From contig NZ_CP139141.1 of the NCBI RefSeq assembly GCF_034059295.1, positions 372,001 to 436,000 of the forward strand: a stretch of DNA of 64,000 bases, in the 5' to 3' direction. This DNA comes from Pseudomonas sp. HR96. Its GTDB lineage: Bacteria > Pseudomonadota > Gammaproteobacteria > Pseudomonadales > Pseudomonadaceae. The notes under the pieces are model-generated. The model was given only the letters and a program-made list of their open reading frames with translations. It made no database searches and was not told where the DNA came from. The stretch's first letter is position 1, and the number at the start of each line of letters is the position of its first letter. This document shows positions 36,668-45,768 of this stretch, one piece after another. Made by a program: the position numbers and the translations under genes.

Positions 36668-36687
36668 TGCCTATACCACTATCGGCA
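36668..36687. promoter_or_regulatory. Candidate LysR operator before the phosphonate ABC genes
   Basis: An imperfect palindrome TGCCTATACC-ACTATCGGCA (TGCC-n-ATA, then TAT-n-GGCA) lies between the regulator and the ATPase gene. The symmetry fits a LysR dimer site; this is inference from position and shape. Confidence 0.4.
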
Positions 36688-36763
36688 GCTTTTGCCCCGT
36701 TGCCACGTCACCGTCTCATTGCGCGCCTAGCATGACCTGCATCAGCTCGATGAGGTCTCGGCC

Positions 36764-37840
36764 ATGCACGGTCCCAGCAACCCGATTTGCAGAACAGCAG
36801 GCGCGCCATTGCGAGCGCGCAACATTCACAAGCGCTTTGGCGCCTTCAGTGCGCTGGACAGTGTTTGCCTGGATGTTGCCGCCGGCGAGCTGGTCTGCCT
36901 GCTCGGGCCTTCCGGCTGCGGCAAGACCACGCTGTTACGCTGCATCGCCGGCCTCGAGCGCCAGGACAGCGGCGAACTGTACATCGGCGACCGCGACATC
37001 TCGCACCTGGCGCCCCAGGCCCGTGACTACGGCATCCTGTTCCAGTCCTACGCGCTGTTCCCCAACCTCAGCGTGGCCGACAACATCGCCTACGGCCTGG
37101 CCGGCAGCGGCCGCCAGCAGGTACGCGAGCGGGTGGCGAAGATGCTCGAACTGGTCGGCCTGACCGGCAGCGAGAAGAAATACCCCGGGCAGCTGTCCGG
37201 AGGCCAGCAGCAGCGAGTGGCCCTGGCTCGCGCGCTGGCGCCGGCCCCTTCACTATTGCTGCTGGACGAGCCGATGTCGGCGCTCGACGCGCGGGTGCGT
37301 GAACACCTGTGCGGCGAGCTGCGCGAGCTGCAGCGTCGGCTGGGCATCACCACCCTGATGGTCACCCACAACCAGGACGAGGCCATGTTGATGGCCGACC
37401 GAATCGCCGTGATGAACAACGGCAAGGTCGAGCAGTACGCCACTGCGCAGGAGATTTACGACCGCCCGGCCACCCCCTTCGTCGCCGAGTTCGTCGGCCA
37501 GGGCAACTGGCTGCCGTTCCAGCGCCACGGCGAGCACCACGCGCGGGTCGGCGGGATGGATCTGCGCCTGCCATTGGACGCCAGCCGGGCCAGCAGCGGG
37601 CGGCTGTTCTGCCGCCCCGAGGCGATCAGCGTCAACCCCAGCGTGCACGAAGAGAACCTGTTCGCCGCGCGGGTGCGCGACATCACCTTTCTCGGCAACC
37701 GCTGGCGCATGAACTTTGAATTCGAGCAGCTGCCCGGCCATGCCTTGCAGGCCGAGGTGGCGCCCGAGGCCATGCCATCTCTGGGCAGCCCGGATATCTG
37801 GGTGGCCTTGCCGCCTGCCAGCCTTCAGGTGTTTGCCTGA
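36764..37840 (+). CDS. Phosphonate (2-aminoethylphosphonate-type) ABC transporter ATPase
   Basis: A 358-residue ABC ATPase of the PotA-like group. Walker A LLGPSGCGKTTLLR, Q-loop ILFQSYALFPNLS, signature [15 protein letters not shown], Walker B LLLLDEPMSALD and H-loop VTHNQDEAM are complete; a C-terminal TOBE-like region follows. It matches the PhnT2 type found beside LysR, permease and binding-protein genes of aminoethylphosphonate clusters. The next gene begins one base after its stop. Confidence 0.85.
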   Translation: MHGPSNPICRTAGAPLRARNIHKRFGAFSALDSVCLDVAAGELVCLLGPSGCGKTTLLRCIAGLERQDSGELYIGDRDISHLAPQARDYGILFQSYALFPNLSVADNIAYGLAGSGRQQVRERVAKMLELVGLTGSEKKYPGQLSGGQQQRVALARALAPAPSLLLLDEPMSALDARVREHLCGELRELQRRLGITTLMVTHNQDEAMLMADRIAVMNNGKVEQYATAQEIYDRPATPFVAEFVGQGNWLPFQRHGEHHARVGGMDLRLPLDASRASSGRLFCRPEAISVNPSVHEENLFAARVRDITFLGNRWRMNFEFEQLPGHALQAEVAPEAMPSLGSPDIWVALPPASLQVFA

Positions 37841-37841
37841 G

Positions 37842-39569
37842 ATGGCGGCGCCAGTCTCGCTGCCCGCGCCGCAGGTGCGCGGCGACAGGGCCAGCACGGC
37901 GTTGCCGCTGGCCGACCGGCTGTTCGTCATCGGCGGCAAATGGCTGCTGCTGGCCTTTTTGGTGCTCAGCGTGCTGCTGCCGTTGCTGGCGATCTTCTGG
38001 CGTGGCCTCAATGGCGATGCGGCCCAGGGCGGCGGCTTGATAGCCGCCGGTGCTTTGCTGCGCAGCGACAACTTTCACTGGCTGCTGGGCAACAGCCTCA
38101 AGGTCTCGTTCAGCGTGGCGCTGATCGTGGTGCCGTTGGCCTATCTGTTCGCCTACGCCCTGCAACGCACGCGTATTCCCGGCAAGACCTTGTGGCGCGG
38201 CATTTCGCTGCTGCCATTGCTGGCCCCGTCGATGCTGCCAGGCATCGGCCTGGTCTATCTGTTCGGCAACCAGGGTTGGCTGCGCGGCCTGCTCAGCGAC
38301 AACATCTACGGCTTCTGGGGCGTGGTGCTGGGTGAGGTCATCTACACCTTACCCCATGCCCTGATGGTCCTGCTGTCGGCCCTGGCCCTGGCCGATGCGC
38401 GGCTGTTCGACGCCGCCTCCAGCATGGGCGCCAGCCCGGCCCGGGCCTTTTGCAGCATTACCTGGCCAGGTTCGCGCCAGGCGGTGTTCGCCGCGTTCTG
38501 CCTGGTGTTCACCCTGGCCATCACCGACTTCGGCGTGCCGGTGGTGGTGGGCGGCGACTATCAGGTGCTGGCGCTGGAGGCCTACAAGGCGGTGGTCGGC
38601 CAGCAGCAATTCGGGCGCGGCGCGTTGATCGGCATGGTGCTGCTGGTCCCGGCCCTGTTCAGCTTTGCCGTCGACGCCTGGCTGCGCCGGCGCCACGGCC
38701 AGGGCATGAGCGGCCGCGCGCAGGTCTACCAGCCTGGCCCCGGCAAGCTGCGCGACGCCTGCTACCTGGCCATCGTGCTGGTGCTGTGCAGCGGGCTGCT
38801 GGCCGTGGTGGGCATGGCGGCTTACTCCTCGCTGGTGAAGTTCTGGCCGTACAACCTGTCGCTGTCGCTCGATCATTACCAGTTCAACGACACCGCCGGC
38901 GGCGGCTGGCTGGCCTATCGCAACAGCCTCAAGCTGGCCTGTGGCACGGCCCTGATCGGCACCGCGCTGATTTTCACCGGCGCCTACCTGATGGAGAAGA
39001 CCCAGGGCTTGCGCAGCCTCAACCTGACCCTGCGTTTTCTATGCTTCATTCCCATGGCCGTGCCCGGGTTGGTGCTGGGTTTGGGCTATGTGTTCTTTTT
39101 CAACCTGGCGGGCAACCCGCTGCATGTGTTCTACGGCAGCATGACCCTGCTGGTGGCGTGCACCATCGCCCACTACCTGACCACGGCGCAGATGACCGCC
39201 ACCACTGCCCTGCGCCAGCTGGACGCCGAGTTCGAAGCCGCCGCCCTGTCGCTCAACGCGCCGCTGTACCGCCATTACTGGCGGGTGACCGTGCCGATCT
39301 GTCTGCCGGCGCTGCTGGATATCCTGCGCTACCTGTTCGTCTCGGCGATGACCACCGTGTCGGCGGCGATCTTCCTCTACAGCCCGGACACCCTGCTGGC
39401 TGCGGTCGCCGTGCTGAACATGGACGATTCCGGCAACGTCGGCGGCGCCGCGGCCATGTCGACCCTGATCCTGATCACGTCCGGCGCCGTCTCGCTGCTG
39501 CTGGCCTGGACCTGCGGCGGCCTGCTGCGCCGCTCCCAGGCCTGGCGGCGAAGCGCGCCAGGCCATTGA
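37842..39569 (+). CDS. Two-domain phosphonate ABC transporter permease
   Basis: A 575-residue inner-membrane permease made of two fused permease halves with about twelve helices. The first docking loop reads DAASSMGASPARAFCSITWPG and the second EAAALSLNAPLYRHYWRVTVP, so one polypeptide forms the whole channel. The ATG at 37842 is one base after the ATPase stop; a longer open frame upstream is a shadow inside that gene. It matches the PhnU2-type permease of aminoethylphosphonate clusters. Confidence 0.85.
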   Translation: MAAPVSLPAPQVRGDRASTALPLADRLFVIGGKWLLLAFLVLSVLLPLLAIFWRGLNGDAAQGGGLIAAGALLRSDNFHWLLGNSLKVSFSVALIVVPLAYLFAYALQRTRIPGKTLWRGISLLPLLAPSMLPGIGLVYLFGNQGWLRGLLSDNIYGFWGVVLGEVIYTLPHALMVLLSALALADARLFDAASSMGASPARAFCSITWPGSRQAVFAAFCLVFTLAITDFGVPVVVGGDYQVLALEAYKAVVGQQQFGRGALIGMVLLVPALFSFAVDAWLRRRHGQGMSGRAQVYQPGPGKLRDACYLAIVLVLCSGLLAVVGMAAYSSLVKFWPYNLSLSLDHYQFNDTAGGGWLAYRNSLKLACGTALIGTALIFTGAYLMEKTQGLRSLNLTLRFLCFIPMAVPGLVLGLGYVFFFNLAGNPLHVFYGSMTLLVACTIAHYLTTAQMTATTALRQLDAEFEAAALSLNAPLYRHYWRVTVPICLPALLDILRYLFVSAMTTVSAAIFLYSPDTLLAAVAVLNMDDSGNVGGAAAMSTLILITSGAVSLLLAWTCGGLLRRSQAWRRSAPGH

Positions 39570-39605
39570 TCCTCACCCCTCATTCACCCTCAAAGGATGC
39601 ACACC

Positions 39606-40628
39606 ATGTTCAAGCGACTGGCCCTTGCCGCTGCCGTACTGACCGCCTTCACCCTGCATGCCCAGGCTGCCACCGAGCTGACCGTCTACACCGCCCTGGA
39701 GCCAGAGCAGCTTGAGGCTTACAAGAGCGCGTTCGAGAAGGCCAATCCGGACGTCGAGATCAAGTGGGTGCGTGATTCCACCGGCATCGTCACTGCCAAG
39801 CTGCTGGCCGAGAAGGACCGGCCGCAGGCCGATGCCGTGTGGGGCCTGGCCGCCTCCAGCCTGGCCATCCTCGACCAGCAGGGCATGCTGGAAAGCTACG
39901 CCCCGGCCGACCTCGGCAAGATCGGCGTGCACTACCGCGACGCCGCCAACCCGCCGGCCTGGGTGGGCATGGACGTGTGGGCCGCGACCATCTGCTACAA
40001 CACGGTCGAGGGCGCCAAGCAGGGCCTGACCCGGCCCACCAGCTGGCAGGACCTGACGAAGCCCGAATACAAGGGCAAGATCGTCATGCCCAACCCGGCC
40101 TCGTCCGGCACCGGCTTTCTCGACGTCAGTGCCTGGCTGCAGACCTTTGGCGACAAGCAGGGCTGGGCCTACATGGACGCGCTGCACGAGAACATCGGCC
40201 AGTACGTCCACTCTGGTTCCAAGCCGTGCAAGCTGGCGGCCTCCGGGGAATTCCCGATCGGCATCTCGTTCGAGTATCCGGCCGTGCAGCTCAAGCGCCA
40301 GGGCGCACCGCTGGACATCGTGCTGCCCAAGGAAGGTCTGGGCTGGGAAATCGAAGCCACCGGCATCATCAAGGGTACGCCCCATGCAGCGGCGGCGAAG
40401 AAACTCGCCGACTTCTCCGCCAGCCCGGCGGCCATGCAGTTGTACAAGGAAAATTTCGCGGTACTGGCGCAACCGGGCATCGCCCAGCCGCAGGCAGAAC
40501 TGCCGGCCGATTACGAACAGCACCTGATCAAGAACGACTTCGCCTGGGCCTCGAAGAACCGCGACAGCATCCTTGCCGAGTGGCGCAAGCGCTACGACGG
40601 CAAATCGGAAAAAGTTGCGCAGAAGTAA
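39606..40628 (+). CDS. Phosphonate ABC transporter periplasmic binding protein
   Basis: A 340-residue periplasmic binding protein. The signal peptide MFKRLALAAAVLTAFTLHAQA precedes mature ATELTVYTALEPEQLEAY. The type II fold includes WVRDSTGIVTAKLLAEKDRP, VGMDVWAATICYNTVEG and SFEYPAVQLKRQGAP. It matches the PhnS2-type binding protein. The ATG at 39606 has AAAGGA eight bases upstream; an in-frame ATG at 39597 overlaps that site. The ligand (probably 2-aminoethylphosphonate or an N-methyl form) is inferred from context. Confidence 0.85.
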   Translation: MFKRLALAAAVLTAFTLHAQAATELTVYTALEPEQLEAYKSAFEKANPDVEIKWVRDSTGIVTAKLLAEKDRPQADAVWGLAASSLAILDQQGMLESYAPADLGKIGVHYRDAANPPAWVGMDVWAATICYNTVEGAKQGLTRPTSWQDLTKPEYKGKIVMPNPASSGTGFLDVSAWLQTFGDKQGWAYMDALHENIGQYVHSGSKPCKLAASGEFPIGISFEYPAVQLKRQGAPLDIVLPKEGLGWEIEATGIIKGTPHAAAAKKLADFSASPAAMQLYKENFAVLAQPGIAQPQAELPADYEQHLIKNDFAWASKNRDSILAEWRKRYDGKSEKVAQK

Positions 40629-40643
40629 GGCCGGGGAGGCTTG

Positions 40644-41774
40644 ATGAAATATGACCTGATCGTGGTCGGGGCCGGTATCCTCGGCCTTTCCCACGCCTAC
40701 GCCGCTGCGCGGCGTGGGCTCAAGGTGGCGGTGTTCGAGCGCAGTGCCACGCCGCTCGGGGCTTCGGTGCGCAACTTCGGCCAGGCCCTGGTGACGGGCC
40801 AGCCGCCCGGGCCGATGCTGCAGCTGGCCAAGGCCAGTCGCGAGATATGGGCCCACTGGGCCGAGCGCGCCGGCTTTGGCCTGCAGCGTGAAGGCCTGCT
40901 GGTGTTCGCCCGTACCGAGGCCGAGGAGCAGCTGCTTGAGGCCTTTGTGCAGCGGCGGGCGGCCGAGCACGGCTACCAGGTCGCCCTGCTGCGCGGCACG
41001 GCATTGGCCGATCTGTACAGCGGCCAGTTCGCCCATCACCGCGCCGCGTTGCACGGTTTCGAAGACCAGCAGCTGTACTCGCGCGAGGCGCTACCGGCGC
41101 TGGTCGACTACCTGCGCCGCGAACTGGGGGTGGATTTCCAGTTCAGCACCCTGGTGCGCGACGTGCAGCCGGGCACCGTACTGAGTACGGCGGGTCGTTT
41201 CGAGGCCGGGCAGATCGTGGTCTGCGCCGGGCATGACTACCAGACCTTGTTGGCCGAGCCATTGGCGGCCCTGCAACCCTCGGTGTGCCGCCTGCAGATG
41301 CTGCGGGTGCGCCCTCGGCGCGACCTCAAGTTGCGCCACGCACTGCTTACCGGGCTGAGCGGGGTGCACTACGGCGCCTTCGCCGATCTGCCGGAAGCGG
41401 CGGCGGTGCAGGCGCAGATCCTCGAGCAGAGCCCCTGGCTGCACGAACACGGCATTCACCTGCTGATCAGCCCGACGCCTTATGGTGAGCTGATCGTTGG
41501 CGATTCCCACGAATATGGCAGGGACGCTTCGCCCTTCAACAGTGAGCAGGTGGACAACTGGATGCTCGAGCTGGCCACCGACACGCTCGCCTGCCAACTC
41601 GACGTGGTCGAGCGCTGGCAAGGCGTGTATGGCGCGCGCGGCAGGACACCGTTCACCTTCCTGGAGGTGGCGCCCGGCTTGAGCGCCGCCTTGATGCAGG
41701 CCGGTGTCGGCATGAGCGTCGGGCCGGGTATGGGTGAGGCGAACATCGCCCGGCTGCTGGGGGAGGATGCATGA
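40644..41774 (+). CDS. FAD-dependent amine oxidoreductase of phosphonate clusters
   Basis: A 376-residue DAO-fold flavoenzyme. The dinucleotide motif is LIVVGAGILGLSHAYAAARR near residue 5, and ASVRNFGQALVTGQ and the C-terminal VGMSVGPGMGEANIARLL fit the family. Relatives recur in phosphonate gene clusters and have been described as oxidising aminoethylphosphonate or its N-methyl derivative. That substrate is inferred here. The ATG at 40644 follows GGGGAGG; the stop overlaps the next start as ATGA, which ties it to the PhnZ-like oxygenase. Confidence 0.8.
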   Translation: MKYDLIVVGAGILGLSHAYAAARRGLKVAVFERSATPLGASVRNFGQALVTGQPPGPMLQLAKASREIWAHWAERAGFGLQREGLLVFARTEAEEQLLEAFVQRRAAEHGYQVALLRGTALADLYSGQFAHHRAALHGFEDQQLYSREALPALVDYLRRELGVDFQFSTLVRDVQPGTVLSTAGRFEAGQIVVCAGHDYQTLLAEPLAALQPSVCRLQMLRVRPRRDLKLRHALLTGLSGVHYGAFADLPEAAAVQAQILEQSPWLHEHGIHLLISPTPYGELIVGDSHEYGRDASPFNSEQVDNWMLELATDTLACQLDVVERWQGVYGARGRTPFTFLEVAPGLSAALMQAGVGMSVGPGMGEANIARLLGEDA

Positions 41775-42319
41775 GCGGGCTTGACGGGTTGTTCTCGTTG
41801 TACGCGCAACATGGCGCCGCCGACTATATCGGCGAGCCGGTCTCGCAGATCGAGCACATGTCTCAAGCGGCGCAGTGCGCCATGGCCGAAGGGTACGACG
41901 AGGAGGTGGTGCTGGCGGCGTTCTTCCATGACATCGGCCATCTGTGTGGCACGGGCGCGGCACAGATGGACGGCTACGGTGTGGCCAGCCACGAACGCCT
42001 GGGCGCCGATTACCTGCGCCGCCTGGGTTTCGGCGAGCGCCTGGCGCGGCTGGTGGAGAATCATGTGCAGGCCAAGCGCTATCTGACCTATGCCGACCCT
42101 GGATATCACGCTCGGTTGAGCGAAGCCAGCCGGCGTACCCTGGCGTTTCAGGGTGGGGTGATGAGCGCAGCCGAAGCAGCGGCGTTCGCCGAGGATCCGC
42201 TGTTCGAGGCCAGCGTGCGGCTGCGCCATTGGGATGAGCAGGCCAAGCGCGAAGGCGTGCCGGTGCTGGACATGGCGCTGGTGAGGGCGATGGCCGAGCG
42301 GATGTTGCGCCAGGGCTGA
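41771..42319 (+). CDS. PhnZ-like HD-domain diiron oxygenase
   Basis: A 182-residue HD-domain protein annotated in such clusters as a phosphonate-associated HDIG protein. It keeps the residues that define PhnZ: the lid pair in DYIGEP (Tyr19, Glu22), the ligands His29, His53-Asp54 in FFHDIGH and His74 in GVASHERLGADY, His98 and Lys102 in NHVQAKRYL, and a distal Asp in RHWDEQ. PhnZ oxidatively cleaves the C-P bond of a 1-hydroxyphosphonate to release phosphate. The usual partner hydroxylase PhnY is not in the window. ATGA overlap with the FAD gene implies a joint role. Confidence 0.82.
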   Translation: MSGLDGLFSLYAQHGAADYIGEPVSQIEHMSQAAQCAMAEGYDEEVVLAAFFHDIGHLCGTGAAQMDGYGVASHERLGADYLRRLGFGERLARLVENHVQAKRYLTYADPGYHARLSEASRRTLAFQGGVMSAAEAAAFAEDPLFEASVRLRHWDEQAKREGVPVLDMALVRAMAERMLRQG

Positions 42320-42324
42320 GGAAA

Positions 42325-42369
42325 GGGTGGGAGCGGGCACAGCCCCGAGGGGCCGGCAGGCCGGTTCGA
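42325..42369. repeat. REP-like element, copy e
   Basis: GGGTGGGAGCGGGCACAGCC then CCGAGGGGCCGGCAGGCCGG follows the window consensus with substitutions. It lies between convergent genes, just after the PhnZ-like gene. Confidence 0.7.
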
Positions 42370-42370
42370 T

Positions 42371-43729
42371 CTACAACTCCCCCGCCAACTGGTCTATCTG
42401 CTCTTGCCGCTCGGCCTGGCCCAGGCGCCTGTGGCCATTCAGGGACGACCACTGCGGATAGGCGCGTGCCCGGGTCAAGGCCGCCGGCAGCTTGCCTTCG
42501 CGCCAGCTCCTTTCCTGGGCTGCATCCACCTGGATGCTGTCCATGGCCGCATGCCCGCGCCGCTCCAGCGCCAGCAGCAACTGACGTTGGCGCAGCGCCA
42601 GCAGGCGCAGCACATTATCGTCCACGCTCAACTCGCGCTGGCCCTTGAGCTTGCCCAGCAGCCGGCCGCCATAGCCGCGGGCGGTCTGCAAGGCGCCGCC
42701 GGCGATGGCCCCGGCCAGGGCGGCAAGGCCCAGGGTGACACCCCCGACCAGCAGATCGACACCCGCCCCAGCGGCCGCCCCGGCGGCAATCCCGCCACCG
42801 ACCTTGACCCCCAGTTGCTTGAGGGTCTCAGGGTTGAACAGGTCGTCCCCCCAGCGCCCGTCGCTGAGCGGCAAGTCAGCGGTGCTGGCATCCTCGCGGC
42901 GAAAGCCATATTGCTTGAGCAGCGCCTGCACGCAGGCCTGTTCGCGTTGGCGCACCGCCTGGCGCAGATCTTCCACCGCCGCCTGGGCGGCTTCACTGGC
43001 AACGCTGCGTCGGCCCGCGGCACAGTCGATCAACAGTTCGGCGATCAAGCGGCGTGCGCCCTGACGGCGCAGCTCGCGCTGCAGCTGCTGGTCATCGATC
43101 AGCCGCTGCAAGGCAGGGCGTGCATGCTCCAGCAACAGCGCCAGGCTTTCATAGAGCCGGCGCTCGCCGTCTTCGGGTGGCGCCACGCTGTCGAACCGTA
43201 CCAGTGCGTGCAGGCCCAGACGGGCCAGGGCTTCACGCCATTCACTTTCGCGGTGCTCGCTGGCGCTGACGAAGTTGAGCACCGGCAGCAACGGCCGGCC
43301 ACAACTGTTGAGGAGTTCCAGCTCGTCGCGGTATTTGGCCAGCACGGGTTCGCGGGCGTCGATCACGTACAGGCCGGCGTCACTGGCCAGCAGCTGACGC
43401 AGCACCTTGGCCTCCTGCTCGAAGCGCTGACGAGCCTCGTTGCCTTCAAGAAAACGCGCCACTCGCGCCGGCCCGTCGAGGCGTTCGCCGGGGCGGTCCA
43501 GGTGCTCGAAGAAATCCAGCAGGGCGATGGCGTCTTCCATGCCCGGCGTGTCGTACAGCTCCAGCAAGGCCTGGCCGTCGACCGACAGGCGCGCGCCTTC
43601 GACGTGGCGAGTGGTACTGGGGCGATGGGAGACTTCGCCAAAACCCACATCGCGGGTCAGGGTGCGCAGCAGGGAGGTCTTGCCGACATTGGTGTGGCCT
43701 ACCACCGCCAGCTTCAGAGCCTCAGTCAT
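42371..43729 (-). CDS. Era-like GTPase with C-terminal DUF3482 region
   Basis: A 452-residue protein with an N-terminal GTPase domain: P-loop VVGHTNVGKTSLL near residues 9-21, switch/G3 ELYDTPGMED, and a G4-like VLNFVSAS. The C-terminal part contains a glycine/alanine-rich, membrane-inserting stretch (GVKVGGGIAAGAAAGAGVDL onward). It overlaps the upstream DUF2868 gene by eight bases, so the two are translated together. The pairing is common in proteobacteria, but no function is established. Confidence 0.82.
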   Translation of the reverse strand: MTEALKLAVVGHTNVGKTSLLRTLTRDVGFGEVSHRPSTTRHVEGARLSVDGQALLELYDTPGMEDAIALLDFFEHLDRPGERLDGPARVARFLEGNEARQRFEQEAKVLRQLLASDAGLYVIDAREPVLAKYRDELELLNSCGRPLLPVLNFVSASEHRESEWREALARLGLHALVRFDSVAPPEDGERRLYESLALLLEHARPALQRLIDDQQLQRELRRQGARRLIAELLIDCAAGRRSVASEAAQAAVEDLRQAVRQREQACVQALLKQYGFRREDASTADLPLSDGRWGDDLFNPETLKQLGVKVGGGIAAGAAAGAGVDLLVGGVTLGLAALAGAIAGGALQTARGYGGRLLGKLKGQRELSVDDNVLRLLALRQRQLLLALERRGHAAMDSIQVDAAQERSWREGKLPAALTRARAYPQWSSLNGHRRLGQAERQEQIDQLAGEL

Positions 43730-45089
43730 GGCCGGTCTCCAACCAGTTCAGCGGCGCCGGGTCGCTGACGACAAAGGGCGCCAGGGCTTCATGCCAGGCC
43801 GCCAGGCGCCGGGCGTCGACGATTTGCCCGGGAGGTGCCGGCAGCAGCCAGACCCGAGTGCTGGCGGCGCAGCGCGACAGCTCGGCGATCAATGCCAGGC
43901 TGCCACGGTCGGGCGAGCGTAGCGGGTCGCAGGCGATCAGCAGGCGCGCGGCGGGAAAGCGGGTCAGTTGCTCGAGCAGGCGTTGCCGCGAAAGGCGGTC
44001 ATCCAAGTGCCCGGCGTCGCTGACGCCGACGGGCAAGGTCGGCGGCCAGGCGCGCTGATCGTCCAGTTCGAGCCCCACCAGCAAGGCGCCGCTACTGGCC
44101 CCGGCAGTCGTCGTCGCAAGGCTGCTGGCCAGGGGCGGCGGCGCGGCGTCACTGACGCCCAGGCGTTCGCTGCTGGGCATCAGTTGCCCGCGCAGCGGCT
44201 CATGATCCGCCAGTTGCAGATCCAGCTGCGTTCGCCCGCCGTGCCAGCGCAGCAGGCAAAACGCGGCCAACAACAGCCGCGGGGCGATGCCGTACAGCAC
44301 CAGCACCCCGATCAGCCAGCCGGCCCAGGCCTGGCGCGCGGCGTCGGCGTCCAGCGGCACGCCACCGCTGGCGGCGATCATCGCGGCGTCCGGCACGTTG
44401 AAGCCGAGCCAGGCGGGCAGGGCGCCGAGGGACTCGGTCAGGCCGACGAAACTGTCGGCGCCCAGTAGCGTGGTTTCCCAGACGAAGCCGTAACGTCGCG
44501 TGGCCAGCAGCAACAAGGCGACCACCAGCGCGGCCAGCAGTGCCACCAGCCACAAACCATGCACCAGCGCGCCGAGCACCCAGCGGTTGAGCCGCCGGCG
44601 CTGCAGCAGCACCACCAGCGCTGGCGCCAGGTGCGCCGCCTTGGCGTCGCGCGCGAGCTTCTCGCTGAGCCACCACCACAGGCGCCCAAGGCTGGCGCCG
44701 TGGCCGCCGGCAAACAGCAGGCCACCCAGCCAGCCCAGGAGCATCAGCAGATCAAGCCCGAGCAGGCTGCCCAGGGCCCAGAACACGTTGACCGGGCGGG
44801 CGCCGTTGCCCAAAGCGGCGAAAGCCAGGCCGGCGCCGCTGAACAGCGCCAGCACCGCCAGCACCAGCACGGCCAGGCGGGCGCCCTGTTGCCAGTGCTT
44901 GAGCGCCGCCAGCAAACCGTCTCGTTGCGCCAGCCATAGTGCGCGGTTGATCACTCGCGCGCCCAGGTCGCCGCCCTGCTGGCGCGCGACGCGATTGGCC
45001 TCGCTATCGTCCAGGGCGCCGGCATGGCTTTCGCGCAGGCGTATGGCTTCGGTCAACCAGAGTTTTTCCAGGGTGCTGAGGGCTGTCAC
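43722..45089 (-). CDS. DUF2868 multi-spanning membrane protein
   Basis: A 455-residue inner-membrane protein. Several long hydrophobic segments lie between residues 70 and 300 (LAVLVLAVLALFSGAGLAFA, LGLDLLMLLGWLGGLLFAG, LWLVALLAALVVALLLLA). The C-terminal domain is soluble and ends GLARLLIACDPLRSPDRGS-like as FPAARLLIACDPLRSPDRGS, resembling a nucleotide-binding fold. It overlaps the GTPase gene by eight bases and is divergent from folA. No known function. Confidence 0.75.
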   Translation of the reverse strand: MTALSTLEKLWLTEAIRLRESHAGALDDSEANRVARQQGGDLGARVINRALWLAQRDGLLAALKHWQQGARLAVLVLAVLALFSGAGLAFAALGNGARPVNVFWALGSLLGLDLLMLLGWLGGLLFAGGHGASLGRLWWWLSEKLARDAKAAHLAPALVVLLQRRRLNRWVLGALVHGLWLVALLAALVVALLLLATRRYGFVWETTLLGADSFVGLTESLGALPAWLGFNVPDAAMIAASGGVPLDADAARQAWAGWLIGVLVLYGIAPRLLLAAFCLLRWHGGRTQLDLQLADHEPLRGQLMPSSERLGVSDAAPPPLASSLATTTAGASSGALLVGLELDDQRAWPPTLPVGVSDAGHLDDRLSRQRLLEQLTRFPAARLLIACDPLRSPDRGSLALIAELSRCAASTRVWLLPAPPGQIVDARRLAAWHEALAPFVVSDPAPLNWLETGHD

Positions 45090-45154
45090 GCGGGCTTCCG
45101 TTGCTGGAGTCTGCGCTGAGCATAACCCATGGCGGCTCTGCTATTCTGCCCGCC

Positions 45155-45685
45155 ATGAAGACATCATTGCCTACCTCATTGCCCCTTAGCCTGATCGCGG
45201 CGCTTGGCGACAACCGCGTGATCGGCATCGACAACCGCATGCCCTGGCACCTGCCCGGGGATTTCCGCTATTTCAAGGCGACCACTCTGGGCAAGCCGAT
45301 CATCATGGGCCGCAAGACCTGGGACTCACTCGGCCGGCCGCTGCCCGGGCGGCTCAACCTGGTGGTCAGCCGCCAGCCGGGGCTGCGGCTCGAGGGCGCC
45401 GAGGTGTTCGCCTCGCTGCCCGAGGCCGTCACCCGCGCCGAGGCCTGGGCGGCTGAACAGGGCGTTGCCGAGGTGATGTTGATCGGCGGCGCGCAGCTTT
45501 ACGAACTGGGCCTGGCGCAGGCGGATCGCCTTTATCTGACCCGCGTCGAGCTGAGCCCCGAGGGTGATGCCTGGTTCCCCGAGATCGATCCGGCCGAGTG
45601 GACATTGCGCTCCAGCCAGCCCAACCCGGCAGTCGACGACAAACCCGCTTACCATTTCGAAGTCTGGGAACGCACTCAGCCGTAA
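45155..45685 (+). CDS. folA: Dihydrofolate reductase
   Basis: A 176-residue chromosomal DHFR that reduces dihydrofolate with NADPH and serves the thyA reaction. Conserved features are SLIAALGDNRVIGIDNRMPW then HLPGDFRYFK (substrate Asp), IIMGRKTWDSLGRPLPGR, and VMLIGGAQLYE. The N-terminus is about ten residues longer than in E. coli. The ATG at 45155 matches the family; upstream in-frame codons do not. Confidence 0.95.
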   Translation: MKTSLPTSLPLSLIAALGDNRVIGIDNRMPWHLPGDFRYFKATTLGKPIIMGRKTWDSLGRPLPGRLNLVVSRQPGLRLEGAEVFASLPEAVTRAEAWAAEQGVAEVMLIGGAQLYELGLAQADRLYLTRVELSPEGDAWFPEIDPAEWTLRSSQPNPAVDDKPAYHFEVWERTQP

Positions 45686-45768
45686 TCAGAACCTTTGCGG
45701 TCGCTCGCAGACGCGATCTGTCATAACTTTTTGCTAGCTTCATGGATCAACTCTGGGGAGATCCGTCC

